From: Nephromyces sp. MM_2019
Lineage: Eukaryota > Apicomplexa > Aconoidasida > Nephromycida
Assembly: GCA_015657535.1 (NCBI GenBank)
Contig: JADHZB010000692.1
Location: 1-29,379 of the forward strand
Direction: 5' to 3'
Length of the DNA stretch: 29,379 nucleotides
Shown piece after piece: positions 9,901-19,300 of this stretch. The number at the start of each line of letters is the position of its first letter. Position 1 is the stretch's first letter. The translations under genes were made by a program, and so were the position numbers. A model generated the notes under the pieces. The model worked only from the letters and a program-made list of their open reading frames with translations, searched no databases and was not told the origin of the DNA.

Positions 9901-11886
9901 TAGCACCACAGGGTTATGATCATGGTTTCCTGGATCAGCCATACACACATCTCTGAAGGATATCCCTAAAAGAAAAAAGAAAAGAAACAAACACACATAA
10001 AAAAAAAGATATCACAATGGTTAGTGATTGTAGGAAAAAAGATACCACACTTTAGCATTTGATGAGTGCTTTCGGGGTGATTCAAAAGGATGGGTAGATG
10101 GCAATGTGTAGATTAATGTGTGTGCGTAGCAGATTTGAAGTGCAGGGGAGCAGGCATGATTGTGGTGCGTGTGGTGCGTATGTATGTAAGGGAGACTGGA
10201 AACGCAGGTATGAGTGTGTGTGTGTGTGTGTGTGTGTGTAAAAGACTGGAAGTGCTGAGAAACAAGCATAAGCGTGCTGTATGTGTATGAGAGAAGAAAT
10301 GCTGGGAAGCAAGGCTGAGTGCGCTCTATCTGTGTGTGAATATTTACACCTAACCTACCAAAGGCTGCACACCATGCATAAAGCCTACTAAATTAAATGA
10401 AAACCGCATTTTCGCATCGAGCACGTGAGTATGAATATGTAATAGACGTCAAAACAGTGCCCTAAAAAAAAAACACACACACACCATTATATCAAGCTAA
10501 AGGCTTTGCTTACCCATTAAATGAGCAAACGATGAGCGAGTTATGCAGCTTTCTTCGTATTCGAAGGAGTTTCCCCTCAAGGAAAGATGGCACACCTAAA
10601 TTTAGATAAAAGAGAAGATCCAACTAAGAGGAATACACACACAGACACACACAAGCACCTTAAACACCCATTTACACTAAAAATTTTATAAGAAAAGACA
10701 GAAATACAAAGAAAACCTCAAAAAGGAAGCACACACACACAGCAACGCTCTTCTTCACTTTAAGCAAACAATCAATACACAGCAAGGCTGAAGATGGTAG
10801 TAAGCTCTGCAAAGCCACTTTATTACGTCACAAAGACTGCTCACGCATACTTGCAGGCTGGATCTGCCGCTTAGTGAAACCTTGGGCTTTCCGTAGGATG
10901 ATGAAACCTTGTAGGCTTCAGCTGAGTAGTGGAAAAGTACGAAAAAATTACTATACTCTCAAAGAAATAGGATTGAGACACACACATACACCTACAGGTG
11001 CACAGAGACACACAGAGATAAATATTAGACACACGGAGACACACACAGAGATACACACAGAGATACACAGAAACATAGAGAGACAGACGGACTCTCAGAT
11101 ACGAATACACACAGGCACACACAGAAAGACACAGGCAGACACTTAGACACATACATAAAAGCATAGACATAAACACAGGCATACCACACCCGCACACAAA
11201 CACATACGCTCACGCACATGCACAAATAAACACACACAAAACCGCAGTTTTTACACAATTGAATGAGTAGTGAAAAATGCAAAATACAGGCATTCAGCTT
11301 CTTGTCGCTGAATCAAAAGGGAAGCACGTTCAAAAGTAAACACTTGTTTGGCATACATATCAACACACAGATGAACTTGATGAAGCAGCAACACACAGAA
11401 TGAAAGGCATAAAATCAGCTAAAACTTAACACAAAGACAAACCTGCAAAGCACACACTCCTACACACATTAATTCGATATATGCAAAGAAAAATCTTCAC
11501 AGAAAAACCTTTGAAAACTTTCCATTTTCCATAAGAGAAGAAATATTTTCAACCCCCCAAAATCTCTCCACAACCCTTGTATAACCTTCCCACAACCCCC
11601 CACAAACCTCCCACAACCCCCCACAAACCCCCACAAACCCCCAACCATTTTTCCATCCATTAGACGATTGGTTGCTTGAAGAAAAGAGCAAGCCGTTATG
11701 CAGCCTAAAGAAGAGATTTCTGTTCAAACAGGGCAGAAAGCTATTCTGCCCTGCAATCTTCAAAGGAAGGGGGTTTCTTCGAATATTTTCCACACACCGG
11801 TGTGAATAACTCTTTGAAACGTGAAGATGAAGCCTTTCGCACGGTGTAATCCATGTCTTATGAGATAGGAAGGATGGAGGAAACAT
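3863..11886 (-). CDS. MRS2: Mrs2/CorA-family magnesium channel, 14 exons
   Basis: Eukaryotic Mrs2 proteins form a pentameric Mg2+ channel, usually in the mitochondrial inner membrane; plant and algal members also occur in plastid and vacuolar membranes. Minus-strand exons in order: 11886-11646, 10921-10851, 10595-10514, 9965-9848, 9765-9618, 9324-9248, 8902-8765, 8473-8361, 6990-6890, 6478-6415, 5820-5752, 5131-5038, 4488-4419, 3929-3863, giving about 483 residues. Family marks seen: an N-domain block (NPVVLVRDKTIILRLGEVNA, exon 4), WPFEFR (family LPFEFR), NEDEDMAALYLT (family DDDxDMAEMYLT), SEAEILLETYL (family LEMLLEAY), LELDMRRNQ (family IQLDxxRNQ), the invariant GMN at about residues 442-444, TM1 about 420-441 and TM2 about 455-478. 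The spacing from WPFEFR to NEDED matches my recollection of plant MRS2 almost residue for residue. The first exon looks like an organelle presequence. Odd points: the exon 8/9 joint is one base out of phase, and the tail after TM2 is only five residues. Confidence 0.94.
4419..4488 (-). CDS. MRS2: MRS2-like exon 13: GMN motif
   Basis: 70 bp, acceptor TTTTTTAG and donor GTAAGT, phase 1 in and phase 2 out. It reads GVFGMNLKNRWEENDYAFFV. The Gly-Met-Asn signature of CorA/Mrs2 channels sits at the end of TM1, and the loop after it carries two glutamates (EEN), as is usual near the channel mouth. Confidence 0.97.
5038..5131 (-). CDS. MRS2: MRS2-like exon 12: start of TM1
   Basis: 94 bp, acceptor GTTCAG and donor GTAATG, phase 1 out. 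It reads LELDMRRNQFIEMNARIALF then SLSCSISAVVA. LELDMRRNQ is the family's IQLDxxRNxLI, followed by the pore-lining TM1. Confidence 0.95.
5752..5820 (-). CDS. MRS2: MRS2-like exon 11: stalk helix
   Basis: 69 bp, acceptor TTTTTCAG and donor GTAGGT, both phase 0. It reads FEDLHSEVVTARQRIMHYEQ then LTK, the counterpart of 'LNKLxxLREYIDDTEDYINI'. The YIDDTED pattern is poorly kept, but length and position are exact. Confidence 0.88.
6415..6478 (-). CDS. MRS2: MRS2-like exon 10: LLETY helix
   Basis: 64 bp, acceptor TGTGCAG and donor GTAGGT, phase 2 in and phase 0 out. It reads HEVSDHSEAEILLETYLQQ, the counterpart of the conserved (E)ELEMLLEAYF segment that starts the stalk helix leading to TM1. 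The variable loop between DMAALYLT and this segment, long in plants, is nearly absent here. Confidence 0.92.
6890..6990 (-). CDS. MRS2: MRS2-like exon 9: acidic DED motif
   Basis: 101 bp, acceptor CCTCTATAG and donor GTAAAG, phase 2 out. It reads ALDTLISSLTSSLSRILNED then EDMAALYLTSAAN. NEDEDMAALYLT matches the family's L-x-DDD-x-DMAEMYLT segment at the end of the long matrix helix. An antisense 153-codon open frame (6566-7027, plus) is only its shadow. Confidence 0.92.
7085..7410. repeat. CA-rich (RNA sense) block of MRS2-like intron 8
   Basis: The plus strand is dense in tgtgtg and 'gtgtggaa' motifs, so the pre-mRNA of the minus-strand gene is CA-rich here. This is the acceptor-side part of the largest intron (6991-8360). 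The donor-side part includes an AG-rich (plus strand) tract at 7700-7900, pyrimidine-rich in the RNA. Confidence 0.75.
8361..8473 (-). CDS. MRS2: MRS2-like exon 8: long helix
   Basis: 113 bp, acceptor ATTCTCAG. It reads LMLRAEIHCDFFATFSDYEG then KVDALSNEFEKNIKFYEG. The helix aligns with plant 'PLLDELTSKISTLNLERVRR' at the expected distance from WPFEFR. The obvious donor GTGAGG leaves phase 1, but exon 9 opens in phase 0, so one base is unexplained here. Confidence 0.82.
8765..8902 (-). CDS. MRS2: MRS2-like exon 7: WPFEFR helix start
   Basis: 138 bp, acceptor TTTGCAG. It reads CSSNFPLEELSGESSKSSFS, then GGNQWPFEFRCIEVCMEASI and KG. WPFEFRCIEVCMEA corresponds to the hallmark LPFEFRALEVALEA of Mrs2 proteins. 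The GTGTGT donor (8764 downward) leaves phase 2 and fits exon 8; an earlier GTATGT inside the exon would cut the conserved helix. Confidence 0.9.
8921..8966. repeat. 10-bp microsatellite (AAACACACAC)n in intron 6
   Basis: About four copies of aaacacacac followed by a variant copy, immediately upstream (on the minus strand) of the exon 7 acceptor. In RNA sense the repeat is GUGUGUGUUU. Confidence 0.85.
9248..9324 (-). CDS. MRS2: MRS2-like exon 6: acidic linker
   Basis: 77 bp, acceptor CTTCAG and donor GTAATC. It reads DAGSTGNEDTEDFFLTNQVE then NGSIPR. It is a variable acidic insertion just before the LPFEFR-type helix; many Mrs2 homologues have a shorter loop here. Confidence 0.82.
9430..9610 (-). 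repeat. G-rich tract in MRS2-like intron 5
   Basis: On the transcribed sense (minus) strand this part of intron 5 (9325-9617) carries many runs of 3 to 7 Gs (C-runs as printed, for example 9470-9476 and 9545-9552). It lies next to the donor, as do the G-rich tracts of MRS2-like intron 1 and patatin-gene introns 1 and 2. Confidence 0.8.
9618..9765 (-). CDS. MRS2: MRS2-like exon 5: N-domain
   Basis: 148 bp, acceptor TTCATTAG and donor GTGAGG, phase 2 in and phase 0 out. It reads HNEIWLFQPKSLVVRSVIKS, the helix-strand pair after exon 4 (family: 'IxADEVLLL', here 'LRHNEIWLF'), then LKDSIYPGDLLFRRASTFDG and KKGVVADLQ. Confidence 0.9.
9766..9847 (-). other. 82-nt MRS2-like intron 4 with complementary arms
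   Basis: The shortest intron of the gene. In RNA sense it begins GTAACTTTGTGTGTGC and ends in a pyrimidine tract and ATTAG. The arms GTGTGTGC (9839-9832) and GCACACAC (9796-9789) are perfectly complementary over 8 bp with a 35-nt loop, a miniature version of the TG-then-CA layout of the longer introns. Confidence 0.85.
9848..9965 (-). CDS. MRS2: MRS2-like exon 4: N-domain core
   Basis: 118 bp, acceptor CTTTTAG and donor GTAACT. It encodes ISFRDVCMADPG followed by NPVVLVRDKTIILRLGEVNA. This is the matrix-domain beta strand of the family (pattern: RDLR-x-LDP ... P-x-IL-x-R-x-x-AI-x-VNL-x-x-I-x-A-x-I), the first unambiguous family match from the N terminus. Confidence 0.92.
10214..10239. repeat. 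(TG)13 microsatellite in MRS2-like intron 3
   Basis: 26 nt of uninterrupted alternating gt on the plus strand, read as (CA)n in the pre-mRNA. The donor-side part of the same intron (9966-10513) holds a complementary CA run at 10474-10484 on the plus strand. Confidence 0.95.
10514..10595 (-). CDS. MRS2: MRS2-like exon 3
   Basis: 82 bp, acceptor TTTAG and donor GTAAGC, phase 0 in and phase 1 out. It reads VCHLSLRGNSFEYEESCITR then SSFAHLMG and leads into the 'ISFRDV' start of the conserved domain (compare LPARDLR in plant MRS2). Confidence 0.8.
10851..10921 (-). CDS. MRS2: MRS2-like exon 2
   Basis: 71 bp between a CTACTCAG acceptor and a GTATGC donor. It reads EAYKVSSSYGKPKVSLSGRS and on to SLQ, a Ser/Lys-rich linker between the presequence and the conserved domain. 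It enters in phase 1 and leaves in phase 0, matching both neighbours. Confidence 0.75.
11550..11645 (-). repeat. G-rich tract at donor of MRS2-like intron 1
   Basis: Directly after the exon 1 donor, the sense strand repeats short units of four to six Gs separated by TTT or TTGTG (printed as 'cccccacaaacctccc' type sequence). The 724-nt intron continues with TG-rich sequence (10980-11240). Confidence 0.85.
11646..11886 (-). CDS. MRS2: MRS2-like exon 1: start codon and organelle presequence
   Basis: The ATG at 11886-11884 opens MFPPSFLSHKTWITPCERLH and continues for 80 codons that are rich in R, K, H, S and L with only two acidic residues, as expected for a mitochondrial or plastid import sequence. 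The frame is open a little further upstream but has no earlier ATG before a stop. The exon ends with the GTTGGG donor just after 11646 (phase 1), which joins exon 2 correctly. The donor is weak and opens a very G-rich intron, so the exact end is the least certain part. Confidence 0.7.
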
Positions 11887-14772
11887 AGCCGCTGGTGTAT
11901 ACAAAGTCCGTAGGGAATGTGCTGATAATGAAGATTCATGTCCAAGAAGCTAATTTTCGCCTTCATATGACGTGAAAAAAGGAAGAAATTCCACGGAGCT
12001 AACTTAGGAGAATGGATACTTTATGTGTGTGTGTGCTTATGCATTTCTCTGCGTGTATGCGTACGTTTCCCTAAGCTTCGCTATGTGCGCGTTTCTCTAA
12101 GCTTCTCTGTGTTCTTTTCTGCGCATTTTCTCGCTTGTGTGTGTGTTTCCTCTCGTTTTTGTGCGTCTATGTTTGCTTTTTTTGTGTGTGCAGCTATCTA
12201 TCACTTTTTGCATGAACGAAGCAGAGGAGACTTGCATCACACAAGATGCTAAAAACAAAGAAAAAAAGTGAATAAGAAGGCCGTTTGTAGCAAAGAAGAG
12301 GTAGAGGAAGAAGATGTCAACGCATGAGGGGCATAGGTCGTCCAATCACGCCTACATCGCCTCTTCTATTGAGTTATTGACGGTTTCGTAAATGCATGAG
12401 GGATCCAAGAAACAGCTTGGGGGGTGAAGACTCGAAGAAGGCTAAGAAGAGGGAGTTCCAGAGTGAAGATGGACGGAGAAAAACCACGAAAAAAGCATCA
12501 AAAACGTAGATAACGGGAGAAATCTAATCCAATTCACACAGGAATTGACATACCATTACCTCTAAATAAGTTCAACTAGCAACAATAAACAAACACATTA
12601 TCTCTACTTTACGCCATCTTCAACACTGTAAATCATTAGAATCTGCTCTTCAAAAATCCTCAAAAAATCCGCATACACAAGGAAATATACGGAAAAAAAA
12701 GCAATTGAACAGTTTATCAAGAGAAGACTGTCAAAAACATCGTCTTTTCAACGTTTGCAAGCTTTAGGGCCCGAAAGATCTCAAAACGCTAGACCCACGC
12801 ATTCGCATTGTATCGCACAAACAACTATAATTTCCTGCCAAAAACAGTGGGAAAATGGGTGATTGAGCATCAAAAAGAACATGAAAAACATCAAAAAATA
12901 GCAATTTTTGAAGAAAAGATTTTCGCAAAGAAAAGTTTAAAAAATCAATTGAAGAAAAAGATGAGTTTGAAGCTGTAGAAGAAGATGATGCTCCCAATTG
13001 AAGATAACAATTTTCCCAATTAAACAAGGTTTTTTCCGCTGATTTCCAGCGGTAAAACGTGGTGAAGTAGGGATTTTACAGGGCTATGCGCATATCAATG
13101 CAATAGGCTCAATATGCATGCCTGGAGCTCACTTCTTCGCGCTGATTCCACGGATAAAAAATAGTAAGACGAAGTGCCTTTTACGAATGTGAAGAAGCTT
13201 TTTTCATAAAATTTGATTTAGAAAGAAAGGCTTTGATGGGGATCCTAATAATATCAAAGTTTTCATCATTTTTATCTTTTTTAATGTTTAATATACTTCT
13301 GAAAAGCAAAGTAGAGATTGTTGTGAGAAAGCTCTTTATTTGAAGGGGGAGGAGAGGATGCGGAGGAAAACATCAAGAAAAAGAGGATGAGGAGGAACAG
13401 GGGGAGAGAGGAGAGGAGGAAAACATCAAGAAAAAGAGGATAAGGAAGAAGTTTATAGTATGAAGCACAGGATAAAATAAGGAAGTAGCGCTCATTCGAA
13501 GAGGAAAAATAGCATGAGAGAGAGGGGCCAGAGGGTGAATAGATGAAGGAGAAACAGCGAAAGTCCACAGCGTTTCATCACTTTAAAAGAAAGCTATTTT
13601 TCCAGGTGTCTCTTTGATTTTCCTGCTTTATTGAAGAGATAAAAGTAAGAAAAATCGTTGCAATACCTCCAATTTATAAACTAATCAAATTCTTTCTTCA
13701 ACAGGTATTGCAGTAGACTCGCTTCTTTCTGGCAAATTCACCCAGTTTTCTCATTAGATTCACTTCTTCCTAGCAAATTCCTCCTACACCAACTTGCTAA
13801 AAGCTTCCCTTTTTTAGCTTTAACTTCCATCGGAGCTTTTGTTGCTTGAGAAAGGAGTGATACTCGCTCCTAAGATGAGTGTTGAGCAGCAGAGAGCAGA
13901 TAAATGCCGGAATTTCGGTGGTTGGCATGGCTTTCAAGAGAGTGGCTTTTCGCCGGTGAATTCTCTCTATGAAGATAAGAATTCTCGTTAAAAGCATGTG
14001 ATATATCTAGGATTATCGTAGAATAATGGCTACCGCGTAAGATCAGCTGCCTTTCCGACATCTTCATATCCCCAGGCCTCCTGTTAATCCTGAGCGAAAA
14101 TAATCTCCTTATGATGGATTTTGCCTTTATAATGCTGAGTAGGGAAGCTTTTCGTTGAGCCAGTGGGAATCTCCTACAAAACGGCTGTCTTTCTCTTTAC
14201 TATTTCCTCAAATTTACTTGTAGTTTCTCATTGCTAAACAGAAAAGCTGTCTTTATTCCTTGAAGTTGACTCGCCTTCCTTAGTGCACTCGATGTAGGTA
14301 TTAACACTGAACGCACAATACCTGTGGTGTTTGTGGAACACACACTAGGTGTTGACTCTGCTCAATACAGCAGATACTAACCACTCCAACAATCGCCTAC
14401 TCGATATTAACTTACACACAGGGGAATAGAAGGAGCGAAGACACTGTGTAGCTTCGTTTAGAATAACCCCTCATTAACTCTAATGATGCTGCACTCTACG
14501 ATTAGCAAGAAAAATCTTATATTTCACCGGTGACTTCACGCAGCTAGTGTTTGCAGAGGCTTTGCTAGTCGTCACACAGATGCTCTTAAGCTGCTGGCTG
14601 CGGATGCTAGTGAATTCTCTCAAGGAACCACATCCAACCGATTTGCACACACACGGACTCAACTATAAGCGCACACGCAAATACTCAGTCATGTACGCAC
14701 ACACCTACACATATCGACATAACACATGCACAATACACACGAATGCACACACGCAGGCACATAGGCATACAG
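11887..14772. other. Intergenic region between divergent genes, left part
   Basis: The MRS2-like and patatin-like genes point away from each other, so this span should hold the MRS2-like promoter. No clear promoter element is visible. A TG-rich patch (12020-12190) followed by a CAG acceptor and a short charged frame (MNEAEETCITQDAKNKEKK, stop at about 12270) could be the last exon of a small plus-strand gene, but a second charged frame overlaps it, so no call is made. Purine-rich stretches at 12890-12990 and 13330-13450 and an exon-like patch at 14480-14660, open in several frames on both strands, are equally unresolved. Confidence 0.4.
13362..13441. repeat. 27-bp purine-rich direct repeat
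   Basis: The sequence ggaggaaaacatcaagaaaa plus agaggat occurs at 13362-13388 and again at 13415-13441, 53 bp apart, within a GA-rich stretch. This is a local duplication with no element around it. Confidence 0.9.
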
Positions 14773-15130
14773 GCACACACACACAGTCATACAGTTAACA
14801 TACGTGCACAGGCACACACACACAGTCATACAGTTAACATACATGCACAGGCACACACACACAGTCATACAGTTAACANNNNNNNNNNNNNNNNNNNNNN
14901 NNNNNNNNNNNNNNNNNNNNNNNNNNNNNNNNNNNNNNNNNNNNNNNNNNNNNNNNNNNNNNNNNNNNNNNNNNNNNNNNNNNNNNNNNNNNNNNNNNNT
15001 GCACAGGCACACACACACAGTCATACAGTTAACATACATGCACAGGCACACACACACAGTCATACAGTTAACATACATGCACAGGCACACACACACAGTC
15101 ATACAGTTAACACACGTGCACAGGCACACA
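14773..15130. repeat. 39-bp minisatellite interrupted by an N gap
   Basis: Unit of 39 bp (gcacacacacacagtcatac, then agttaacatacatgcacag). Visible copies start at 14773, 14812, 14851, 15007, 15046 and 15085, with a partial copy at 15124. Outer copies carry variants (acatacgtgc at the left end, acacacgtgc at the right); inner ones are identical. Because 39 is divisible by 3, it gives long repetitive open frames on both strands, which are artefacts. Confidence 0.97.
14879..14999. other. Assembly gap of 121 Ns
   Basis: An N-run inside the 39-bp minisatellite. Its length equals 4 + 3 x 39, exactly the bases needed to keep the flanking copies in register. Confidence 0.99.
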
Positions 15131-16006
15131 GCAAACACGTAACACCGGCATGCTAACACACACCACGCACCATACCAACAACACAACACACACGACGCAC
15201 AACACACCATCACGCTGACGCAGACAACACGCAGCGCACATACAACTCCAACATCACAGACACACATTCACCCAAAAATACCACCGTCCATCAGCTTTTC
15301 TTTTCCTTCCCAAATCGCTTCTTAACTCTCCAAAACATCAATTAACGCTCTCCAAAGGCAACTATTCGCTGATTTTGCCAGAGTGTACGTACACTGTGCT
15401 GGTGACTGTCTCCTTCAAGACAATCATCAAACATTCCGGCTGTTTATCGCCTCATCTTCGAATCTTCTCACGGCACCTCGAAATGCTACTCTTTTGAGTT
15501 TTTTGCTGCACTTCCTCTCTTTTAAATCTAAAAAATGATCACACAGCCTTTTATTTTGCAACAATTATAGCTGCTCGCACGCGAAAATCGCCTCATTTCT
15601 TCGAAATTTGTAGGAAAATATGAAGAGGCGTGTTTTTGTCATCACATCATATTCGGCTAGTTATCAGTTAGATGTGGCCGCTGAATTTCTCTAAAAATAT
15701 TACTCAGCTGTAACTATGGTAGCACACATTTTTTCCAGTTCTTCTAAAACTGGGCTTTTCCTATGAAATGAGTGTGAGTACACTCATCTCGTGAGAAGCA
15801 TGTCTCCAACCCCCGCTTTCCCAGAAGTTTTTTTCTACGAAAAAAATATGCATTTTCCCTCCTCTAAGTATCCGTTTCTAAAACTCCTTCAACCTGATAG
15901 ATCACCTACTCCTACTAACGATCTTTTCTACTCTCGCAGCTCCTAGAAATTCCAGCAAAAACCCTCTTTTTTTGCAAAAACCCCCCTTTTTCGATGCAAA
16001 TCTAGT
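15131..16006. other. Intergenic region 5' of the patatin-like gene
   Basis: CA-rich sequence to about 15270, then mixed pyrimidine-rich sequence up to the ATG at 16007. It should contain the promoter and 5' UTR of the patatin-like gene. I see no TATA box or other element I would defend. Confidence 0.4.
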
Positions 16007-16381
16007 ATGGGGAGCATTCCCAGCTTGCCCGCTGTGACCCCCACATCAGAGAGCTCTATTACTATCACCGACACCACACACACACACTCTTATTCTACAC
16101 ATGCTGCTGCAGATGATACTGTCCAGGTCTCCCGTGAATCCTTTGATTACTACGATTCTTATCGCGAGAGTGTCTTTTTGGGTGTAGAAAACTTCCAGTC
16201 TGTTTTGAAGGAATCTCTATGGAACTCCGGTTCAGAGCTCTACAACATCTTGTCTTCACCTTTGGACTCTTCAGGTGGCTCGGTTTACCGGGTAGGAGCA
16301 GCTGATAACACGCTGCGGATTAATGGAAAAAACGGGGGCGAAATACCTGGGAAACATGAGGAAAATGAGGATTTCTTAAAG
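16007..16381 (+). CDS. Patatin-like gene exon 1
   Basis: The ATG at 16007 opens MGSIPSLPAVTPTSESSITI and continues as a Ser/Thr-rich, then acidic segment. Two donors fit phase 0: GTAGAA after 16381 (chosen, AAG|GTA) and GTAGGA after 16291, which would shorten the protein by 30 residues. No targeting sequence is evident. Its link to exon 2 rests on phase and direction only. Confidence 0.65.
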
Positions 16382-19300
16382 GTAGAAGAAATTGTTATTT
16401 TGGGCGATTTTTGATGAATGTGGGGGGGTGGGATATATTTTTTTTTGAGGGTGTTGTAGAGATGAAGAGAAAAGTGTGGAATGTAAGAGAGGGGGGTTGT
16501 GGGTTGTATAAGGGGGCTAGCTCCTTATTGGGGAGAGCTTAGAATGAATAAAGGGGCTTGGTTGATTATTTTGATTTATAGAGGAGGGTGGAGGGATTGA
16601 TTGGAGGTTTGAGTGGTTTTTTTACCGTGGCACAGAGTGAGGGAGTAATGTGTGTGTGTGGGTGATTTTTGCGGGTTTTGTGTGTTTGTGTTTGTGTTTA
16701 TGTTTGTATGTGTGTTTGTGTGTGCGTACTGATTTTGTATTGATGACGTATTGCTTGTGTTTTTGTGGGTTTTATGTGTTGCTTGTATAATGTGTGTTTG
16801 TACTGATTGCATTTTGATGCTGCATCATTTTTATTAGTGTATGCCGATTTTATCTTTGAATAGTAACAGTGTCGTGTATCGCTTGTCTGTACGTGTTTTC
16901 TGAGTGTAGATTTCGTGACTTTAGATTTTTATACTCGTATTAAAGAGCTAATGCTACTACTAAACTCCTGAAAGGATATTGATTAACACTCAAATATGTG
17001 TGTGTGTTGCTGCAAAACTTTGAAGCTGCATACAGCACCTTTGGCTTTATCATCTGCTTGTTTGAAGATGCTAAATGCAGGCTTTATGTGTGTGGAAACT
17101 TCTGCTTTGGTTTCTTGGTTTGCCTGTATAACTCGTTACCTTCTTATTCGCACACACTACGTCGGCATCTCCTTTCTCTCAGCCTCTTTGCATTGATGAT
17201 ACCCTGCACGCTTTGCCGTTTTCACTCTCTACCCCTCTCACTCTCCTTTCATAACTCTTACTCTCCACCCCTCCACTGTGCAGTCCCTCGACTCTTAACC
17301 CATCTCACTCCACACCCCCACCCCTCTCCCCCAAACCCTCCACACTCCACCCAACTGCCTTGCTCCCTCCTCTCTCTACCCCACTCCCTCACCCATTACC
17401 CCCACTCCACCACCTCACCCCACTCCGCCCCACCACTTTTCCACAGGATCCTACCTCGATGCTCCTCTCCCCTTCCAAATCATCATCTTCAAGATGTGAT
17501 GATGTTCCTCAGGAACCAGCGAATCTGCACACACCCCGAGTAGTGTTTAAAGATGGTTTTTGGGTGGGGTTTTCGCCCCATAGCAAGGCTTTGCTCAGGA
17601 ATGAAGCTGCTTCACCTGGGAAGCTGAAAGAGGGTAAGACAGGCAGCACACGCACAGCTAAAATTGAAGATGGGGGGGCTTCGATTGAGGGGTCTCTCGT
17701 AGCTGCAGCTGATGAGAGGGAAGAAAAAGTCGCTGCTCTTCAAAAGCCTTCTTTGGAGAGCTGCAAAGAGCGAAGTGCTTCACGAGAAGAACTTGACGAT
17801 CTGAGCTCAAACGAAGTTGAAGATCGTAGTACAGACCTAGCAAATCGCTATATCCTTGCCTTCATTGAGAGGTTTGATAGGTACTATAAGCAACTGTCTT
17901 TGCCTGAAGCAAGGGAGCCTTTTAACACACACAATCATAAAGGAATGAAGGAAAGCTTCCGTAGAATGGAGAATCCGTTGAAACAGGAGGAGAAAAAGGA
18001 GCATAAAAATGCAATTGCTGTGCAACTAGAGGCTGAAGAAGGTAAAGTTTTTGGTGAGAAGCAGAGGAGCAACATCAAGAGGCCGGAAAAGCTGCGAAAG
18101 CACTTTTTTAGTCATATGATATCTCAAATCGCAAATAATATGCGACTGAAACGGGTGAGGTGGGGGGTGTGGGGGGTGAGAATGATGTGGTGGGTATGGG
18201 GGGTGATAATAGTGTGGTATGTGGGAATGGTATGGGGGTTATGGGGTTATGGAAGATATGTGGGGTGTGGGGGTTGTGAGAGCATGAAGGCTTTGAGGGG
18301 GAGTATGGCGGGAGTGGAGTACATGAAGAGGGCTATGGAGGGTTGTGGAGGGTTTGGGGGGTTGTGGAGGGTTTGGAGGTTGTTTGCCTAGCATATTATG
18401 GGAGGTGTTTACTTCAAACTGTATAGGGGGGTGCCAAACCTGACTTTTTTAGTACGTTAAACTCTCTGTTTCAGGCGTCTAGTGTGGAGGGTCCTCCTGT
18501 AAGCCTGGGGAATCCTATGCCTCCTTTAGGGTTTTCCTTCTCTCCTGCTGGGCTTCTTCTACCTTATCATCTGGGTGTGATTGACTACCTCAAGGAAACA
18601 TGCACGCTAAACCATGGAATCCCTCTGGCAGGTAAGTCAGACTCCCGTGTGATTGCAAGGCATGCTCCTTTTTCCGGTGGTGCTATACTAATTATACTTC
18701 ACAAGCTTGAAAGATTATGCTTAAGATTATACTTATAAGCACACACGCAGGTGCAGCTTCACACACACTTGTGTGTGGAGTAGATAAGTGCATGCTTTGA
18801 TTCTGATCGCTCAAGTTTGATGCTCGTTTTAAGCCCTAAACTCGCGTCATAGAGCGTTTATAGAGCATTGGATAGTATATGCAGCAGTGTGTGTTTTTTT
18901 TATCTGTGTGTTTATGTGTATGTCAGTGTATATACACATCCCATGTGTGTCTGTTTTCATGTGGCTCTATGTATATACCTATGCTATCTCTCTCCATTTT
19001 TCTATATCTCTACTTGTGTGTGTTTGCTCTAATGGATAGCAATAAACATAATTCTTTCAATGTGTTTCATTCCTTTCACCTCTCGCTATCACTTTGCTCC
19101 ATACTCGCACACACACACACACACCATTTACTCCCTTTAAAGTGAAAATCTTTGTATTTATTGCAAGAAGCAGTAATAAAATGGCTACTTCTCTGTTTCT
19201 TCTCTCCAAAATCTCCTGCCTTATCGCTCTCATTCAGGGGCTTCTGCTGGTGCACTAGCAGCGATAAGTGCAGCCTGTGAGATATCACCTCAAGACTCAA

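Noticed and set aside
11290..11340. Extra MRS2-like exon on the minus strand (VFTFERASLLIQRQEAECLY)
   Set aside because: No usable donor follows, and exons 1 and 2 already join in phase without it.
14773..15130. CRISPR-like array
   Set aside because: Copies are contiguous with no unique spacers, and the setting is eukaryotic; it is a minisatellite.
14689..15267. A 192-codon minus-strand frame and a 137-codon plus frame over the 39-bp repeat
   Set aside because: The period is divisible by 3, so any frame stays open; the residues are pure repeat translation and part of the frame is Ns.
18155..18391. Trp/Gly-rich extension of exon 2 (WGVWGVRMMWW...)
   Set aside because: Translation of a G-rich intron directly after a GTGAGG donor.
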